Below, piece after piece: positions 19,428-29,456 of a DNA stretch of 58,564 nucleotides. The DNA comes from an uncultured bacterium (GTDB lineage Bacteria; Actinomycetota; Actinomycetes; S36-B12; CAIYMF01): assembly GCA_903826575.1 (NCBI GenBank), contig CAIKEU010000008.1:1-58564 (forward strand), read 5' to 3'. The notes under the pieces were generated by a model, which was given only the letters and a program-made list of their open reading frames with translations, did not search any database and was not told where the DNA came from. How positions within the stretch are numbered: position 1 is the stretch's first letter; each line of letters opens with the position of its first letter. The position numbers and the translations under genes were made by a program.

Positions 19428-20273
19428 CTAGAGTCGGCAGGCGTGGATGTCGGTGACGAGGATGCCGCGAGCACCCAGTTCGTATAACTCGTCCATTGCT
19501 CGATGCACCTCTTTGCGGGGAACCATCGCCCGCACGGCTACCCAGCCTTTATCGTGCAGCGGCGAGACCGTAGGCGACTCAATTCCTGGGGTAATGCCGC
19601 AGGCTGCCTCGACGCTTTCAACGCGAATGTCGTAGTCGACTAACACGTAGGCCCGTGCAACGATCACGCCTTGCAGCCGTCGGGTAAACGTATCCACTGC
19701 CACATCTGGTTGAGCATCAGCCCGCTGAATGAGGATCGCTTGACTCGTCAGGATCGGATCGCCCAACACTGCCAGGCCCGCCTGACGCAACGTCGTGCCG
19801 GTGGCAACGACGTCAGCTACCGCATCGGCAACGCCGAGGCGTACCGCATTCTCCACTGCACCATCGAGTTTGACGATCGTGGCCGGCAATCCAAGCTCGG
19901 CCAATTTGATTTCTAGGAGGCCGGGATACGCCGTGGCAATGCGCTTACCTTGCAAGTCCTGCAGGCTCGTCGCAGCACCAATGGGGGCCGCGAATCTGAA
20001 CGTGGACGGACCAAAACCCAAGTCAAGGATCACGTTCGCTGATGAACCCGAATCAAGGAGCAGATCAAGACCAGTGATTCCGATGTCTAGCTGTCCCGCC
20101 CCGACATACGTAGCAATGTCACGCGGACGAAGGAAAAAGAATTCGACATCGTTTTCTGGGTCTTGAACAACCAACTCGCGCGCATCGTGTGCGGCCGGGT
20201 AGCCCGCTTCACGAAGCATCAGTCGGGCCGGATCGGACAACTGGCCCTTGTTAGGTACGGCAACTCTGAGCAT
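19428..20273 (-). CDS. hisG: ATP phosphoribosyltransferase
   Basis: First, feedback-inhibited step of histidine synthesis: joins ATP and PRPP. It is the long form (281 aa) with a C-terminal regulatory domain (about 205-281) that usually binds histidine. MLRVAVPNKGQLSDPA and DIGITGLDLL are typical N-terminal segments; VADVVATGTTLRQAGL includes the PRPP-binding loop. GAGGAG precedes the ATG. It follows hisE by about 56 bases. Confidence 0.97.
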   Translation of the reverse strand: MLRVAVPNKGQLSDPARLMLREAGYPAAHDARELVVQDPENDVEFFFLRPRDIATYVGAGQLDIGITGLDLLLDSGSSANVILDLGFGPSTFRFAAPIGAATSLQDLQGKRIATAYPGLLEIKLAELGLPATIVKLDGAVENAVRLGVADAVADVVATGTTLRQAGLAVLGDPILTSQAILIQRADAQPDVAVDTFTRRLQGVIVARAYVLVDYDIRVESVEAACGITPGIESPTVSPLHDKGWVAVRAMVPRKEVHRAMDELYELGARGILVTDIHACRL

Positions 20274-20329
20274 GACAACTCCTCGATAGGACGAACGGTT
20301 AGCCAGTGACGCGGCGCCCTAGGGCACCG

Positions 20330-20593
20330 CTACAGATGGCGGTAAACGTCCTCAATCGAAACGTCGGCAGCGATCATTAAGACCTGAGTGTGGTACAGCA
20401 ACTGTGCGATTTCCTCGGCAGTTCTCGCGGGGCTCTCATATTCAGCAGCCATCCACGCTTCGGCGGCTTCTTCGAGTACCTTCTTACCGACCTCGTGGAT
20501 ACCCGCGTTGAGACGATCGACCGTCGAAGAATCGACGTCCTTCTGCGCCCACTTGGTCACAAGTTCGTTGTGCAGATCCTCAAATGTCTTCAC
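20330..20593 (-). CDS. hisE: Phosphoribosyl-ATP pyrophosphatase
   Basis: Second step of histidine synthesis, hydrolysing PR-ATP to PR-AMP and pyrophosphate. It is an 87-aa all-alpha MazG-like protein with the metal-binding [11 protein letters not shown] helix and [13 protein letters not shown]. It is separate from hisI, as in other actinobacteria. The ATG overlaps the ribH stop by 4 bases, so this histidine gene is translationally tied to the riboflavin genes. Confidence 0.96.
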   Translation of the reverse strand: MKTFEDLHNELVTKWAQKDVDSSTVDRLNAGIHEVGKKVLEEAAEAWMAAEYESPARTAEEIAQLLYHTQVLMIAADVSIEDVYRHL

Positions 20594-21084
20594 GAACTGA
20601 ATCCTACGGAACCCTTGGGGGCCATCGATCGCAGGGTCAACGCCGTTGCCACAGCAGCCTCAACTGCTTCACGTCCCTTGTCCTCCGACGAGTCAGGGAA
20701 TCCTGCGCGAGCGATGGCTTGCTCGTCGTTGTCACAGGTCAACAGGCCGAACCCCACGGGTACCCCCGTATCGATGGCAACCCGGCTCAATCCATCAGTG
20801 GCCGCCTGGCAGACGTACTCGAAATGTGGGGTTCCGCCACGAACCACCACACCAAGTGCCACCACTGCATCGGCCGATGCCGCGGCTAACTTCGCCACAA
20901 CAGGCAGCTCGAAAGCCCCCGGTACCCGGATCACCTCGTAGTCGGCGCCCATCTCCTCGAGTGTGCGCACCGCACTATCGACCAAGCCACCCATCACCAC
21001 GTCATGCCACGACGACGCAACGACCGTGACGCGAAGACCTTCCGCACGGGTTCCAGAAAACGATGGTGCACCGCTGCCGCTCAT
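20590..21084 (-). CDS. ribH: 6,7-dimethyl-8-ribityllumazine synthase
   Basis: Penultimate riboflavin step: condenses the ribityl-pyrimidine with 3,4-dihydroxy-2-butanone 4-phosphate. Length is 164 aa. [15 protein letters not shown] and [18 protein letters not shown] are the conserved active-site segments (catalytic His in the RGGTPHF loop). It overlaps ribBA and hisE by 4 bases each. Confidence 0.97.
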   Translation of the reverse strand: MSGSGAPSFSGTRAEGLRVTVVASSWHDVVMGGLVDSAVRTLEEMGADYEVIRVPGAFELPVVAKLAAASADAVVALGVVVRGGTPHFEYVCQAATDGLSRVAIDTGVPVGFGLLTCDNDEQAIARAGFPDSSEDKGREAVEAAVATALTLRSMAPKGSVGFSS

Positions 21085-22379
21085 GAGGTGATTCCTTCCA
21101 TCGGAATGTCTTCGGTTAGGTCGTCTTCGTGTACAAGGTCCATGTCCATCGGTAGGTCATGGCCCATCCGGTCACGCTTCGTCCGTAGGTATTCGAGGTT
21201 ATCGGCATTGGGCGTTATCTCTAATGGAACGCGACCAACAATCGATAGTCCGTAGCCGTCCAAACCCGCTCGCTTAGCCGGATTGTTCGTGAGCAGTCGC
21301 ATTGTCTTCACACCAAGATCGGCCAAAATCTGCGCTCCCGTACCGTAGTCGCGTGCATCTGCAGGCAGGCCCAACTCGAGATTCGCATCAACGGTATCTG
21401 CGCCAGCATCTTGAAGGGCATATGCCTGAAGTTTGTGCAGCAGGCCGATCCCCCGTCCTTCGTGGCCACGCATGTAAAGCACAACTCCGCGGCCTTCAGC
21501 CTGGACGCGAGCAAGTGCTGTGTGCAACTGCGGGCCGCAGTCACAACGTCGAGAGCCGAAAACATCACCGGTGAGACATTCGGAGTGGACGCGGACCAAG
21601 ATGTCCTCGCCATCACCAATATCGCCGTACACCATGGCGACGTGTTCAACCGCGTCAAGGCGGGATCGGTAACCAACAGCACGGAATTCGCCCAGCTCAA
21701 GCGGCAACCGCGTTTCCGTGATGCGATCCACCTGTCGTTCGGTACGACGGATGTACTCGATGAGGTCAGCAATGGAAATCATGAGCAGGCCATGCGTGTC
21801 AGCAAATTCACGACACTGTGGTGCACGCATCATCGAGCCGTCCTCGTTCACGAGTTCGCACAGGGCACCCGCCGAGGTGAGACCAGCTAAACGAGCGAGG
21901 TCAACCGTCGCTTCAGTATGTCCAGCGCGACGTAGTACCCCACCTTCCATCGCTCGCAAAGGAAGGACGTGACCCGGTCGCGTGAGATCCCGCGGCTCCG
22001 TTGCTGTGTCGGCCAACACTTTGATTGTCCGAGCACGATCCTCCGCACTGATCCCGGTGGCCTTTACATCGCGAGCATCAACGGTGACGGCATACGCAGT
22101 CCCCTTGCGGTCTTCATTGACCATCGTCATAGGGGGCAACCCGAGCCGGTCGAGGTCACGCCCTGGCATGGCGACGCAGATGTAGCCACTCGTCCAACGA
22201 ATCATGAAAGCCACCTGTTCAGGCGTTGCACGCTGGGCAGCAAAAATCAGGTCACCTTCGTTCTCTCGATCCTCATCATCGACAACGACGACGCTCTTAC
22301 CCTCGCGGATCGCGGCTATCGCTTCCTCAATTGAATCGAGTCGGATACCTGCGTATTGATCTGATTCAGACGCGCTCAC
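21081..22379 (-). CDS. ribBA: Bifunctional DHBP synthase / GTP cyclohydrolase II
   Basis: Supplies both riboflavin precursors. The N-terminal RibB domain (about 1-205) has [16 protein letters not shown]; the C-terminal RibA domain has the zinc-binding cysteines in [22 protein letters not shown] and the GTP-site [13 protein letters not shown] at 22379 (432 aa) is chosen because GGAGG lies 5 bases upstream and it overlaps the ribE stop as GTGA; a GTG 12 bases earlier is possible. Confidence 0.96.
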   Translation of the reverse strand: MSASESDQYAGIRLDSIEEAIAAIREGKSVVVVDDEDRENEGDLIFAAQRATPEQVAFMIRWTSGYICVAMPGRDLDRLGLPPMTMVNEDRKGTAYAVTVDARDVKATGISAEDRARTIKVLADTATEPRDLTRPGHVLPLRAMEGGVLRRAGHTEATVDLARLAGLTSAGALCELVNEDGSMMRAPQCREFADTHGLLMISIADLIEYIRRTERQVDRITETRLPLELGEFRAVGYRSRLDAVEHVAMVYGDIGDGEDILVRVHSECLTGDVFGSRRCDCGPQLHTALARVQAEGRGVVLYMRGHEGRGIGLLHKLQAYALQDAGADTVDANLELGLPADARDYGTGAQILADLGVKTMRLLTNNPAKRAGLDGYGLSIVGRVPLEITPNADNLEYLRTKRDRMGHDLPMDMDLVHEDDLTEDIPMEGITS

Positions 22380-22972
22380 TGAGTCCTCCACTGCATCATG
22401 CGCTCAACATATTTTGCGACAACATCTACCTCGAGATTCACCGGATCCCCCGCCGTCTTATGCCCCAAAGTGGTCAACTCCAAGGTGGTCGGAATCAGGG
22501 AGACAGTGAACGAATCACGTTCAGCATCCACCACAGTCAACGAAACTCCATCCACGGTAATGGAGCCCTTCTCAACCACGTACCGACCAAGTTCATCCGG
22601 AAGTGAGACGCGCACGAGCTCCCAGTTCTCGCTCGGGGTACGACTGACGATGTGCCCCGTGCCATCCACGTGCCCCTGTACGAGGTGCCCGCCAAGCCGT
22701 GCGGCTAGCGTGACGGGACGTTCGAGATTGACCCGAGTTCCGGTTTGAAGTTGCCCCAGCGATGAGCGCAGAAGGGTTTCGTTCATGACGTCCGCGGTGA
22801 ACTGGCCATCGCCAAACTCGACCACGGTCAGGCAGACGCCGTTGACCGCAATGGACGCCCCATGAACTGCGTCGGAGGTCACCAGGGGGCCCTCGATCCG
22901 AATGCGGGCAGAGTCTGCAAGCGGCTCAATAGCAACCACCGTGCCTAACTCCTCGACGATTCCGGTGAACAT
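22376..22972 (-). CDS. ribE: Riboflavin synthase alpha chain
   Basis: Final riboflavin step: dismutation of two lumazine molecules. Length is 198 aa, with two homologous barrel halves: [12 protein letters not shown] begins the first and [13 protein letters not shown] lies at the start of the second; each half has a GVCLTV/GVSLTV signature. The ATG overlaps the ribD stop (TGATG). Confidence 0.97.
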   Translation of the reverse strand: MFTGIVEELGTVVAIEPLADSARIRIEGPLVTSDAVHGASIAVNGVCLTVVEFGDGQFTADVMNETLLRSSLGQLQTGTRVNLERPVTLAARLGGHLVQGHVDGTGHIVSRTPSENWELVRVSLPDELGRYVVEKGSITVDGVSLTVVDAERDSFTVSLIPTTLELTTLGHKTAGDPVNLEVDVVAKYVERMMQWRTQ

Positions 22973-24024
22973 CAGAACTTCTCCCTCGAACTATCGGTGT
23001 GTGCAGATGACATAAGACCCGTGATACGAACGTCGACACCCATGAGCGTCACCTCAGTCTGAGTAAGGCGACACATCTCACCGATCGATCCGACGCCGAA
23101 ATCGCCGACCGCATGATGGCCCGCACCGAGAATCGCCGGAGCGGTGTACCAGCGAACTGCGTTAACGGCTCCGGCAGCCAAGAACGCCGATGCCAGAGTT
23201 GGTCCACCCTCCAGCATCACGTGCCGTACACCGCGCTCGTGCAGAGTGGACAGCGCTTCGTCAACCGAATGCGTTCGGAGCCACAGCGTTTCAGCCGTCT
23301 CATCGAAGATGCGCAGACCTTGGTCTAGTTCACCCTCCCCCATCACGACTCGTAGCGGCTGAAATTCAGGATCGAGCACGTGCGAACCCTCGCGCACGGT
23401 CAACTGTGGATCGTCCGCCAAGACCGTGCCACGTCCCACAAGCACGGCGTCAACGCTGCGGCGGAATTCATGTACATCCGCGCGAGACTCCTCACTGGTG
23501 ATCCAACGACTCGTTCGGTCAGCGGCGGCGATTCGTCCATCGAGCGTCGTGGCAACTTTCCACGTGACATATGGACGACCACGAGTGACCGCATACGTCC
23601 ACGCCTGATTGAGCCGTGACGATTGCGTTGACAGGACCTCGCTGACAACCTGTATTCCTGCATCACGAAGCCGTTGCGCGCCACCGGATGCAATGACATT
23701 GGGATCGGACTGAGCAAAGACCACGCGAGCGATTCCAGCTGCAAGCAGCGCATCAACACAAGGGCCGGTTCGTCCCACATGAGCGCATGGCTCAAGGGTC
23801 ACGACAGCAGTGGAACCCACAGTCGACTCTGATGCGCTCGCCAACGCAGCAACCTCAGCATGCGGTGTACCTGCGCCCCGGTGGGCACCTTCACCGATCA
23901 GGTTGCCATCGGGCGAAAGGATAACTGCGCCAACGCGAGGGTTGCCGCGGAATTGAACATCGGGGGCAGCGGCGAGCTCCAGAGCGCGACGCATTGCGTC
24001 GATCTCGTGTGGAAGCGCCGTCAT
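22972..24024 (-). CDS. ribD: Bifunctional riboflavin deaminase / reductase
   Basis: Performs the second and third pyrimidine steps of riboflavin synthesis. The N-terminal deaminase (about 1-145) has the zinc sites HAEVAAL and PCAHVGRTGPC; the C-terminal reductase has YVTWKVATTLDGRIA and MLEGGPTLASAFLAAG. ATG 24024 has AAGGA 6 bases upstream and gives 350 aa; the longer open frame runs into the riboswitch region. First gene after the FMN riboswitch. Confidence 0.96.
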   Translation of the reverse strand: MTALPHEIDAMRRALELAAAPDVQFRGNPRVGAVILSPDGNLIGEGAHRGAGTPHAEVAALASASESTVGSTAVVTLEPCAHVGRTGPCVDALLAAGIARVVFAQSDPNVIASGGAQRLRDAGIQVVSEVLSTQSSRLNQAWTYAVTRGRPYVTWKVATTLDGRIAAADRTSRWITSEESRADVHEFRRSVDAVLVGRGTVLADDPQLTVREGSHVLDPEFQPLRVVMGEGELDQGLRIFDETAETLWLRTHSVDEALSTLHERGVRHVMLEGGPTLASAFLAAGAVNAVRWYTAPAILGAGHHAVGDFGVGSIGEMCRLTQTEVTLMGVDVRITGLMSSAHTDSSREKF

Positions 24025-24116
24025 GGTCCGTCCTTCGGTCAACTCGTGACCCGGCGGAAGCGTCGCGTGGCAGCGTCGACCTACGCGGATGCGCACGCCG
24101 ATCACAGACCGCGCGC

Positions 24117-24256
24117 GTCTCCTCCCATCCGGACTTTAACCGTCGGCTTCGGATGGCCACGTTCTAGCGAACGCGGTTGACCGAATCCACCGACTACACG
24201 AGGTAGTCGGGTCGCGGGCTACACCGCCGGTTCGGAATTACACCGACCCCGGGACG
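24117..24256 (-). promoter_or_regulatory. FMN riboswitch (RFN element)
   Basis: The minus strand carries the conserved aptamer blocks in order: GGGGTCGGTGTAATTCC, GAACCGGCGGT, a variable stem-loop (GACTACCTCGTGTAGTC), GGATTCGGT, CCGAAGCCGACGGTTAAAG and TCCGGATGGGAGGAGA. It ends about 92 bases before ribD. FMN binding is expected to shut down the operon; no U-rich terminator is obvious in the following stretch, so control could be on translation initiation. Confidence 0.95.
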
Positions 24257-24347
24257 CGCGAGCAGTTGCTCGTACACTCCAAGTGTAACGGCACCACGCA
24301 ATTCGACGTCATCGACCCATGGCCAATCGAGTGACGTGGCCGAGGTA

Positions 24348-25031
24348 TTAGTGACACCACCAACTGGACGCAGTTGCGTTCGAGGCCAACTCATTCAACT
24401 TGCGGATTGCCTCAGCCGGGTCAGCAGCTCCGTAAACCGAATTCCCTGCAACGAAAACGTCAGCACCGGCCTCGGCACAGATTTCGATCGTTTGCGCTGA
24501 CACACCGCCATCAACCTGCAACCACACGTCGAGGTCACGACCCTTAATGAGCTCGCGGGCACGTCGGATCTTGGGCACCACGACATCAAGAAACTTCTGA
24601 CCGCCGAATCCCGGCTCAACGGTCATGATGAGCAACATGTCCAACTCTGGAAGTAGATCGGCATATGGCTCGACTGGGGTCGCCGGCTTCAGGGCCATCC
24701 CCGCTCGACTTCCCGCCGAGCGCAAAGCCCGAGCCAGGCGAATGGGCGCCGCAGCGGCCTCGACGTGGAATGTCACAGAGGCTGCGCCCGCCTCGGCATA
24801 GGCTGGGGCCCAACGATCGGGGTCTTCAATCATGAGATGGCAGTCAACTGGAGTACTCACCGCTGCGAGCAAACGCTCGACGACGGGCAGACCCAGCGTC
24901 AGATTGGGAACGAAGTGGTTGTCCATGACATCCACGTGTAGCCAGTCCGCGGCTCCTGCCACCCGCTCACACTCGGCGGCCAGATTGGCAAAATCTGCAG
25001 ACAAAATACTTGGTGAAATCTGGATTCCCAT
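24348..25031 (-). CDS. rpe: Ribulose-phosphate 3-epimerase
   Basis: Pentose-phosphate TIM-barrel enzyme interconverting ribulose 5-P and xylulose 5-P; 227 aa from ATG 25031. [30 protein letters not shown] (metal ligands) and [12 protein letters not shown] are signature segments. No Shine-Dalgarno is visible; TAGCCT ends 7 bases before the ATG, so the message may be leaderless. The longer frame to 25133 would run through the BldD-box region. It is divergent from the diguanylate cyclase gene. Confidence 0.95.
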   Translation of the reverse strand: MGIQISPSILSADFANLAAECERVAGAADWLHVDVMDNHFVPNLTLGLPVVERLLAAVSTPVDCHLMIEDPDRWAPAYAEAGAASVTFHVEAAAAPIRLARALRSAGSRAGMALKPATPVEPYADLLPELDMLLIMTVEPGFGGQKFLDVVVPKIRRARELIKGRDLDVWLQVDGGVSAQTIEICAEAGADVFVAGNSVYGAADPAEAIRKLNELASNATASSWWCH

Positions 25032-25093
25032 GCCGATAAGGCTAGTGGGAACGATAGGCCGGCCTGCGGAGTTATACGTGCGACATACCGAGG

Positions 25094-25106
25094 TCACTCT
25101 GTGTGT
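25094..25106. promoter_or_regulatory. BldD box 1 upstream of the diguanylate cyclase
   Basis: TCACTCTGTGTGT matches TNACNCWGNGTNA at 8 of 9 defined positions (only the last base differs). It lies 77 bases before the cyclase start and 63 before rpe, in their shared 151-base intergenic region. It pairs with a second box 21 bases further on. Consensus taken from Streptomyces BldD work. Confidence 0.55.
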
Positions 25107-25114
25107 CAGTGTGC

Positions 25115-25127
25115 ATACACAGTGTAA
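25115..25127. promoter_or_regulatory. BldD box 2 upstream of the diguanylate cyclase
   Basis: ATACACAGTGTAA matches TNACNCWGNGTNA at 8 of 9 defined positions (A for T at the first). Its centre is 21 bases from that of box 1, about two helical turns, so two dimers could bind the same face. A TAAGAT -10-like sequence (25125-25130) overlaps its end, which would suit repression; the -35 is not clear. Confidence 0.55.
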
Positions 25128-25182
25128 GATCAATTAGGTTAGGCTGACCGTGTCGAGCCGAGCACCCGGTAGGAGGAGCCAG

Positions 25183-26448
25183 ATGACGACAACAACGCGT
25201 ACGGGCTTCTTTTCCATCGACACTGAGAACTCTGACCTTCGATGGCGAGCACACAACGCCCTTCTGGTACTCACCGGAGTCCTGATTGCGGCAGTCGTCC
25301 TGACGTTCTTAAATTACATCTCGGGATCGTCCGACGTCGCCCTGACACTCCTGGGTGTCACATTGGCAAGCGGTCTGGCCATCGTTCTGATCAAATCGGG
25401 GCGCGTGAACCTCGGCCTTGCGCTGTTCTTCATCGTCCCACCCATCGGTCAAGCGGTAGGGATGGCCACACATCAAGATGCACGCCTAGGCGCACTCTTG
25501 ATCCTGGCTCCCGTGGCTCTGGCGGGCGCAATGCTGCCTCCACGTGGAATCGTTGCGGTAGCCGCACTTTCCGTTGTGGTGGGCGTCGGGTGCACTGTGG
25601 CTTTCCCACCCAAAGTCCCCATCACAACCGCAGAAATAATTCTGTGCATGTCCGCGCTTCTGTGCGCCATCCTGCTCTCTGCTCTGCTCGGAGTCAGTGG
25701 CCTTCGCCAGGAGATGAAGCGCGCCGATAAATCCACGCGAGCTTTGGCGCAACTCAATGCTGACCTTGAAAGGCGCGTTGCCGAACGCACTGACGAACTC
25801 CAGCAGGCGCTTTCGCAGCAACGCCAGTTGATTGGCGAGTTGGCTGAAAACGCAGTTCGAGATCCGCTAACAGGTCTACACAACCGACGATTCTCTGATC
25901 ACGAGCTTCCGATCATGATCGCTACAGGCGAGCGTTACAACCATCCTGTGGCCGTTGCTTTGGCCGACGTCGACAACTTCAAGCTCATCAACGATGGCTA
26001 CAGCTACGACGTGGGTGACGAGGTCCTACGCCAGTTCTCTGCGATCCTCATCGAGGTGACACGATCATCAGATCGCGTCACTCGACACGGTGGCGAAGAG
26101 TTCTTGATCGCGATGCCCGAAAACACCGTGGAACAAGCCGCCTTTGCAGCTGAACGAATTCGTCGTGCTGTACAAGAGCATCCCTGGCATCTCGTCGCGC
26201 CGGATCTGAAGGTCACCGTCAGCATCGGCGTGGCGGACACGATCCATAGCCCAGGCTTGCATGAGGTGCGTGATGCCGCCGACCGCGCCGTTCACGAAGC
26301 CAAGCGATCGGGACGCAACAGAGTTGTCGCGGTCACAACTGACCCCGGTCCGATTGAGTTTCCTAACCTTCCGGAAGTGCAGACCGATTCAGAGCCGGCG
26401 CAGCAACGCGAGGTACATTCCGTCGGTTCCGTGGATGTGCGGCCATAG
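25183..26448 (+). CDS. Membrane-bound diguanylate cyclase (GGDEF domain)
   Basis: Makes c-di-GMP from two GTP. It is a 421-aa protein with about six predicted membrane helices (residues ~25-47, 51-70, 75-95, 101-118, 122-141, 150-174), a coiled-coil linker (~175-220) and a GGDEF domain (~226-385). The active site is GGEEF (303-307); the inhibitory I-site RSSD (294-297) lies exactly 5 residues before it; DPLTGLHNRR starts the domain. ATG 25183 is chosen over GTG 25150 because AGGAGG lies 6 bases upstream. Its last ~60 bases overlap rsmB tail to tail. No sensor domain is recognisable in the membrane part. Confidence 0.92.
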   Translation: MTTTTRTGFFSIDTENSDLRWRAHNALLVLTGVLIAAVVLTFLNYISGSSDVALTLLGVTLASGLAIVLIKSGRVNLGLALFFIVPPIGQAVGMATHQDARLGALLILAPVALAGAMLPPRGIVAVAALSVVVGVGCTVAFPPKVPITTAEIILCMSALLCAILLSALLGVSGLRQEMKRADKSTRALAQLNADLERRVAERTDELQQALSQQRQLIGELAENAVRDPLTGLHNRRFSDHELPIMIATGERYNHPVAVALADVDNFKLINDGYSYDVGDEVLRQFSAILIEVTRSSDRVTRHGGEEFLIAMPENTVEQAAFAAERIRRAVQEHPWHLVAPDLKVTVSIGVADTIHSPGLHEVRDAADRAVHEAKRSGRNRVVAVTTDPGPIEFPNLPEVQTDSEPAQQREVHSVGSVDVRP

Positions 26449-27822
26449 CCTAAGATCCGGACCGGCGCCGAGATCGCTCACCTCAGGAAGCAGTTCTCGA
26501 ACGTCGATTCGCTCAACGGGGAATCCGGCGCACACATCGTCGACAACGATCTCCGTTTCGGCAAGATGCGGTGAACAGGTCGCGTACCCGACAATCCCAC
26601 CCACTCGCACCGCCGACAGTGCGGAAGTGAGAAGTTCACGTTGCAAGCCAGCCAACGCCGCCACGTCGGCGGTGGAGCGACGCCAGCGTGACTCGGGTCG
26701 ACGACGAATGACGCCTAGCCCAGTGCACGGAGCATCGAGAAGGATCCGGTCAAAAACACCCGGTGACCATGGGCCCTCGCGGCCGTCAGCAACCACCGTC
26801 ACATGATCGCCAGGCGAACCCGCCAGTGTTTGGGCAACGAGGAATGCGCGGTGCTCCGATCGATCCGAGGCGACGAGGCGAGCCCCCCGTTCCGCACCGA
26901 TCCCAGCCAGCAACGCCGCCTTACCACCCGGGCCCGCGGCCATGTCGAGCCACAACCGATCGGGACCAGATAACTGCGCCCGACTCAGGGCAAGAGCGAC
27001 GAGTTGGCTGCCCTCATCTTGAACACCAACGTCACCCGAACGCACTTCGGGAAGTTCAGACGGTGCACCGAAACCGAGGGTGACGGCATACGGCGAATAC
27101 CGGCCAGGGTCTGCGTTGTAGCGACGAGCGATCTCGCCTGCATCCGCTCGACCGGGTCGTGCCGCGAGAGTCACGTCAGCCGGTTCATTGTTGGTGATGA
27201 GGAGGTCTTCGACCTCCATCCACGTGGCAGCGGGCTGACCTTGATTCCGTCGCCAAGCCGACAGTGATTCTTGCAGAGCCCGCACAACCCACTGCGGATG
27301 TGACTGCGCTACTGACAGATGCGCAACGGGATCTATAGATGCATCGGGCGATACCAAAGCAATCCACTCGTCAACACTGCGTTCACCGATGCGCCGCATG
27401 ATTGCGTTGACGAACTTCGTGCGTGATTCCCCCGCAACTACGCGGGTTAGTTGAACGGTCTCGGCAACCGCAGCATGGGGTGGCACTCTCATGAACATCA
27501 TTTGAAAGGCACCCAGTCGAAGCAGGGTCAACACATGTGGGTCGACCTCGCTAAGCGGACGCGAACTTGCAGACGCGATAACCGCATCAAGTAGACCCTG
27601 CCAACGCAAAGTTCCGTACGTGAGATTTGTCGCGAACGCAGCATCGCGGCCCTGCAGTTCAGCTTCGCGGATGACTACCGGCAGAACGAGATTCGAGTAC
27701 GCCTGCTCTTCGGTCACGGCCTGCAAAACTTCGTAAGCCACCATGCGTACCGGATCGGCAGCACGCCGATCAGCACGCCATTGCACGGGACGATTTCCGC
27801 TGCCCTCTGAAGGTTCCATCAC
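26389..27822 (-). CDS. rsmB: 16S rRNA (cytosine-967-C5) methyltransferase
   Basis: SAM-dependent m5C methyltransferase, 477 aa, with the NusB-like N-terminal domain (about 20-160) typical of RsmB. The SAM loop is [16 protein letters not shown]; the two catalytic cysteines lie in DAPCTGLGV and [13 protein letters not shown]. The start overlaps fmt by 4 bases (GTGA) or by one base if the next codon, ATG, is used. The 3' end overlaps the convergent cyclase gene by 60 bases. Confidence 0.93.
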   Translation of the reverse strand: MMEPSEGSGNRPVQWRADRRAADPVRMVAYEVLQAVTEEQAYSNLVLPVVIREAELQGRDAAFATNLTYGTLRWQGLLDAVIASASSRPLSEVDPHVLTLLRLGAFQMMFMRVPPHAAVAETVQLTRVVAGESRTKFVNAIMRRIGERSVDEWIALVSPDASIDPVAHLSVAQSHPQWVVRALQESLSAWRRNQGQPAATWMEVEDLLITNNEPADVTLAARPGRADAGEIARRYNADPGRYSPYAVTLGFGAPSELPEVRSGDVGVQDEGSQLVALALSRAQLSGPDRLWLDMAAGPGGKAALLAGIGAERGARLVASDRSEHRAFLVAQTLAGSPGDHVTVVADGREGPWSPGVFDRILLDAPCTGLGVIRRRPESRWRRSTADVAALAGLQRELLTSALSAVRVGGIVGYATCSPHLAETEIVVDDVCAGFPVERIDVRELLPEVSDLGAGPDLRLWPHIHGTDGMYLALLRRL

Positions 27823-28754
27823 AACACCATCTCGCCCTGATCGATGCGAATACCGCGCGCCCAGTCAGATGCGCTCATGAGTTTCTTGCCGGCAGGCCTC
27901 ACGTCACCCAAAACCACAGGGCCCGTGGCAGTACCGACAAGAATCCGAGACTTTTCAACGACGATCGCACCGGGTGCGAGTTCCTGCGAATCTGGTGCAT
28001 GCGGCTCAATGCGCACCGGGCCAAGCCCAAGTCGTTCATCGCGGAATGTCGTCCATGCACCCGGGTCCGGCGTGCACGCTCGAATTTTACGATCAATTCC
28101 CAGCGCTGGCGCAGCCCAATCGATACGCGCATCGGCAACCGTCAACTTCGGAGCATGGCTGGCCAGATCGCCACTTTGGGCGACGGGTACAAGTGCGCCA
28201 ACCGCCAACGCATCGAGAGTGGAGACAAGTAGGTGCGCACCGGTCTCCGCCAACCGCGCGAGCAATTCACCTGACGTATCCGTTGGGCGAATTGATTCGG
28301 TGACGACACCAAGAACCGGGCCAGTGTCGAGTCCCTCGTCGAGCAAGAAGGTGGTAGCCCCGGTGACATCGTCACCATGCCAAATCGCATGTTGAACCGG
28401 TGCAGCACCACGCCACACCGGAAGAATCGAAAAGTGCAGATTGACCCAGCCTCGGGTTGGGATATCCAGTGCTGCCTTCGGCAGCAGTCCGCCATATGCC
28501 ACTACCGGACAGCAGTCAGGCTCGAGTGCGGCCAACTCCGCGAGGAATTCGGGGTCAGTCGGAGTGCCTGGAGTCAGGACGGGAATGCCCAATTCCTCGG
28601 CCCTGGCCGCGACGGGTGACCGTGTGAGCACCCGCCCACGTCCGGACGGTGCCGCCGGTCGCGTTACGACCGCGGCGATATGATGCGCTGACTGCACAAG
28701 TGCTTCAAGCGACGGTAACGCCGTATCCGGTGTCCCGGCGAAAACCAGACGCAT
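27819..28754 (-). CDS. fmt: Methionyl-tRNA formyltransferase
   Basis: Formylates initiator Met-tRNA with 10-formyl-THF; 311 aa. [20 protein letters not shown], the [18 protein letters not shown] active-site segment and [17 protein letters not shown] are diagnostic; the C-terminal OB-fold tRNA-binding domain follows. It starts 10 bases after the def stop, the usual def-fmt pairing. Confidence 0.97.
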   Translation of the reverse strand: MRLVFAGTPDTALPSLEALVQSAHHIAAVVTRPAAPSGRGRVLTRSPVAARAEELGIPVLTPGTPTDPEFLAELAALEPDCCPVVAYGGLLPKAALDIPTRGWVNLHFSILPVWRGAAPVQHAIWHGDDVTGATTFLLDEGLDTGPVLGVVTESIRPTDTSGELLARLAETGAHLLVSTLDALAVGALVPVAQSGDLASHAPKLTVADARIDWAAPALGIDRKIRACTPDPGAWTTFRDERLGLGPVRIEPHAPDSQELAPGAIVVEKSRILVGTATGPVVLGDVRPAGKKLMSASDWARGIRIDQGEMVL

Positions 28755-28764
28755 CAGTGGCCGT

Positions 28765-29310
28765 TCACAGCCATTTTTCGGAAATTGAATGGGGTGAAAG
28801 TTTCACTACGGGGGCATTGTCGCCAAACCATTCGGCCTCACGGATCGCCTTCATGGCCTCTTTACGCGTCTCAACGTCGAGCCGATCGATAAACATGATC
28901 CCGTCGAGGTGATCGGTCTCATGCTGCACACAGCGCGCCAGCCAATCGGTACCTTCTAGGACGACGGGTTCACCCCACATGTTCATACCCTTGGCAACCA
29001 CACGACGTGACCGACGGGTGTTGAACGCAAGGTTGGGCAACGACAGGCACCCTTCGTCACCTTCGACCATGTCGTCGGAGAGGTCCAACGTCGGATTGAT
29101 CAAATGGCCAATCTCATCGTCAACGTCATAGGTAAAAACCCGCAAACTCACCCCGAGTTGCGGTGCAGCCAATCCCGAACCCGGAGCATCAAGCATCGTG
29201 TCGGTGAGGTCCTTGACTAACTTGCGCAATTCCTTGTCGAACGTCTCCACGGCGGCAGCCGGAGTTGTCAGGACAGGATCCCCGAACAATCGGATGGGCT
29301 TGACGGCCAC
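28765..29310 (-). CDS. def: Peptide deformylase
   Basis: Fe(II)/metal hydrolase that removes the formyl group from nascent proteins; 181 aa. The three motifs are complete: [19 protein letters not shown] (metal Cys) and QHETDHLDG (HExxH type). GTG at 29310 has AAGGAG 8 bases upstream and gives [14 protein letters not shown]; the open frame to 29421 passes through the probable promoter and is not believed. Confidence 0.96.
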   Translation of the reverse strand: MAVKPIRLFGDPVLTTPAAAVETFDKELRKLVKDLTDTMLDAPGSGLAAPQLGVSLRVFTYDVDDEIGHLINPTLDLSDDMVEGDEGCLSLPNLAFNTRRSRRVVAKGMNMWGEPVVLEGTDWLARCVQHETDHLDGIMFIDRLDVETRKEAMKAIREAEWFGDNAPVVKLSPHSISEKWL

Positions 29311-29391
29311 TCGCGTTACTCCTTGAACATCAACTCGACTAAGTGGTGGCGCCTGATTTCCGCGCGACCGTACGAACTCCCCCAGTCTAGA

Positions 29392-29405
29392 GCCCGTCGA
29401 CGGGC
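29392..29405. promoter_or_regulatory. 14-bp palindrome at the def promoter
   Basis: GCCCGTCGACGGGC is perfectly symmetric and sits 2 bases upstream of TAGACT, a -10-like hexamer on the minus strand (29384-29389), in the gap between priA and def. It could be an operator in the promoter spacer or a hairpin ending priA transcripts. Low certainty. Confidence 0.3.
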
Positions 29406-29456
29406 CGGAGTGCACACCCATGCAACGCCACTAGGCGACGGTAGTTCATAACTCCA

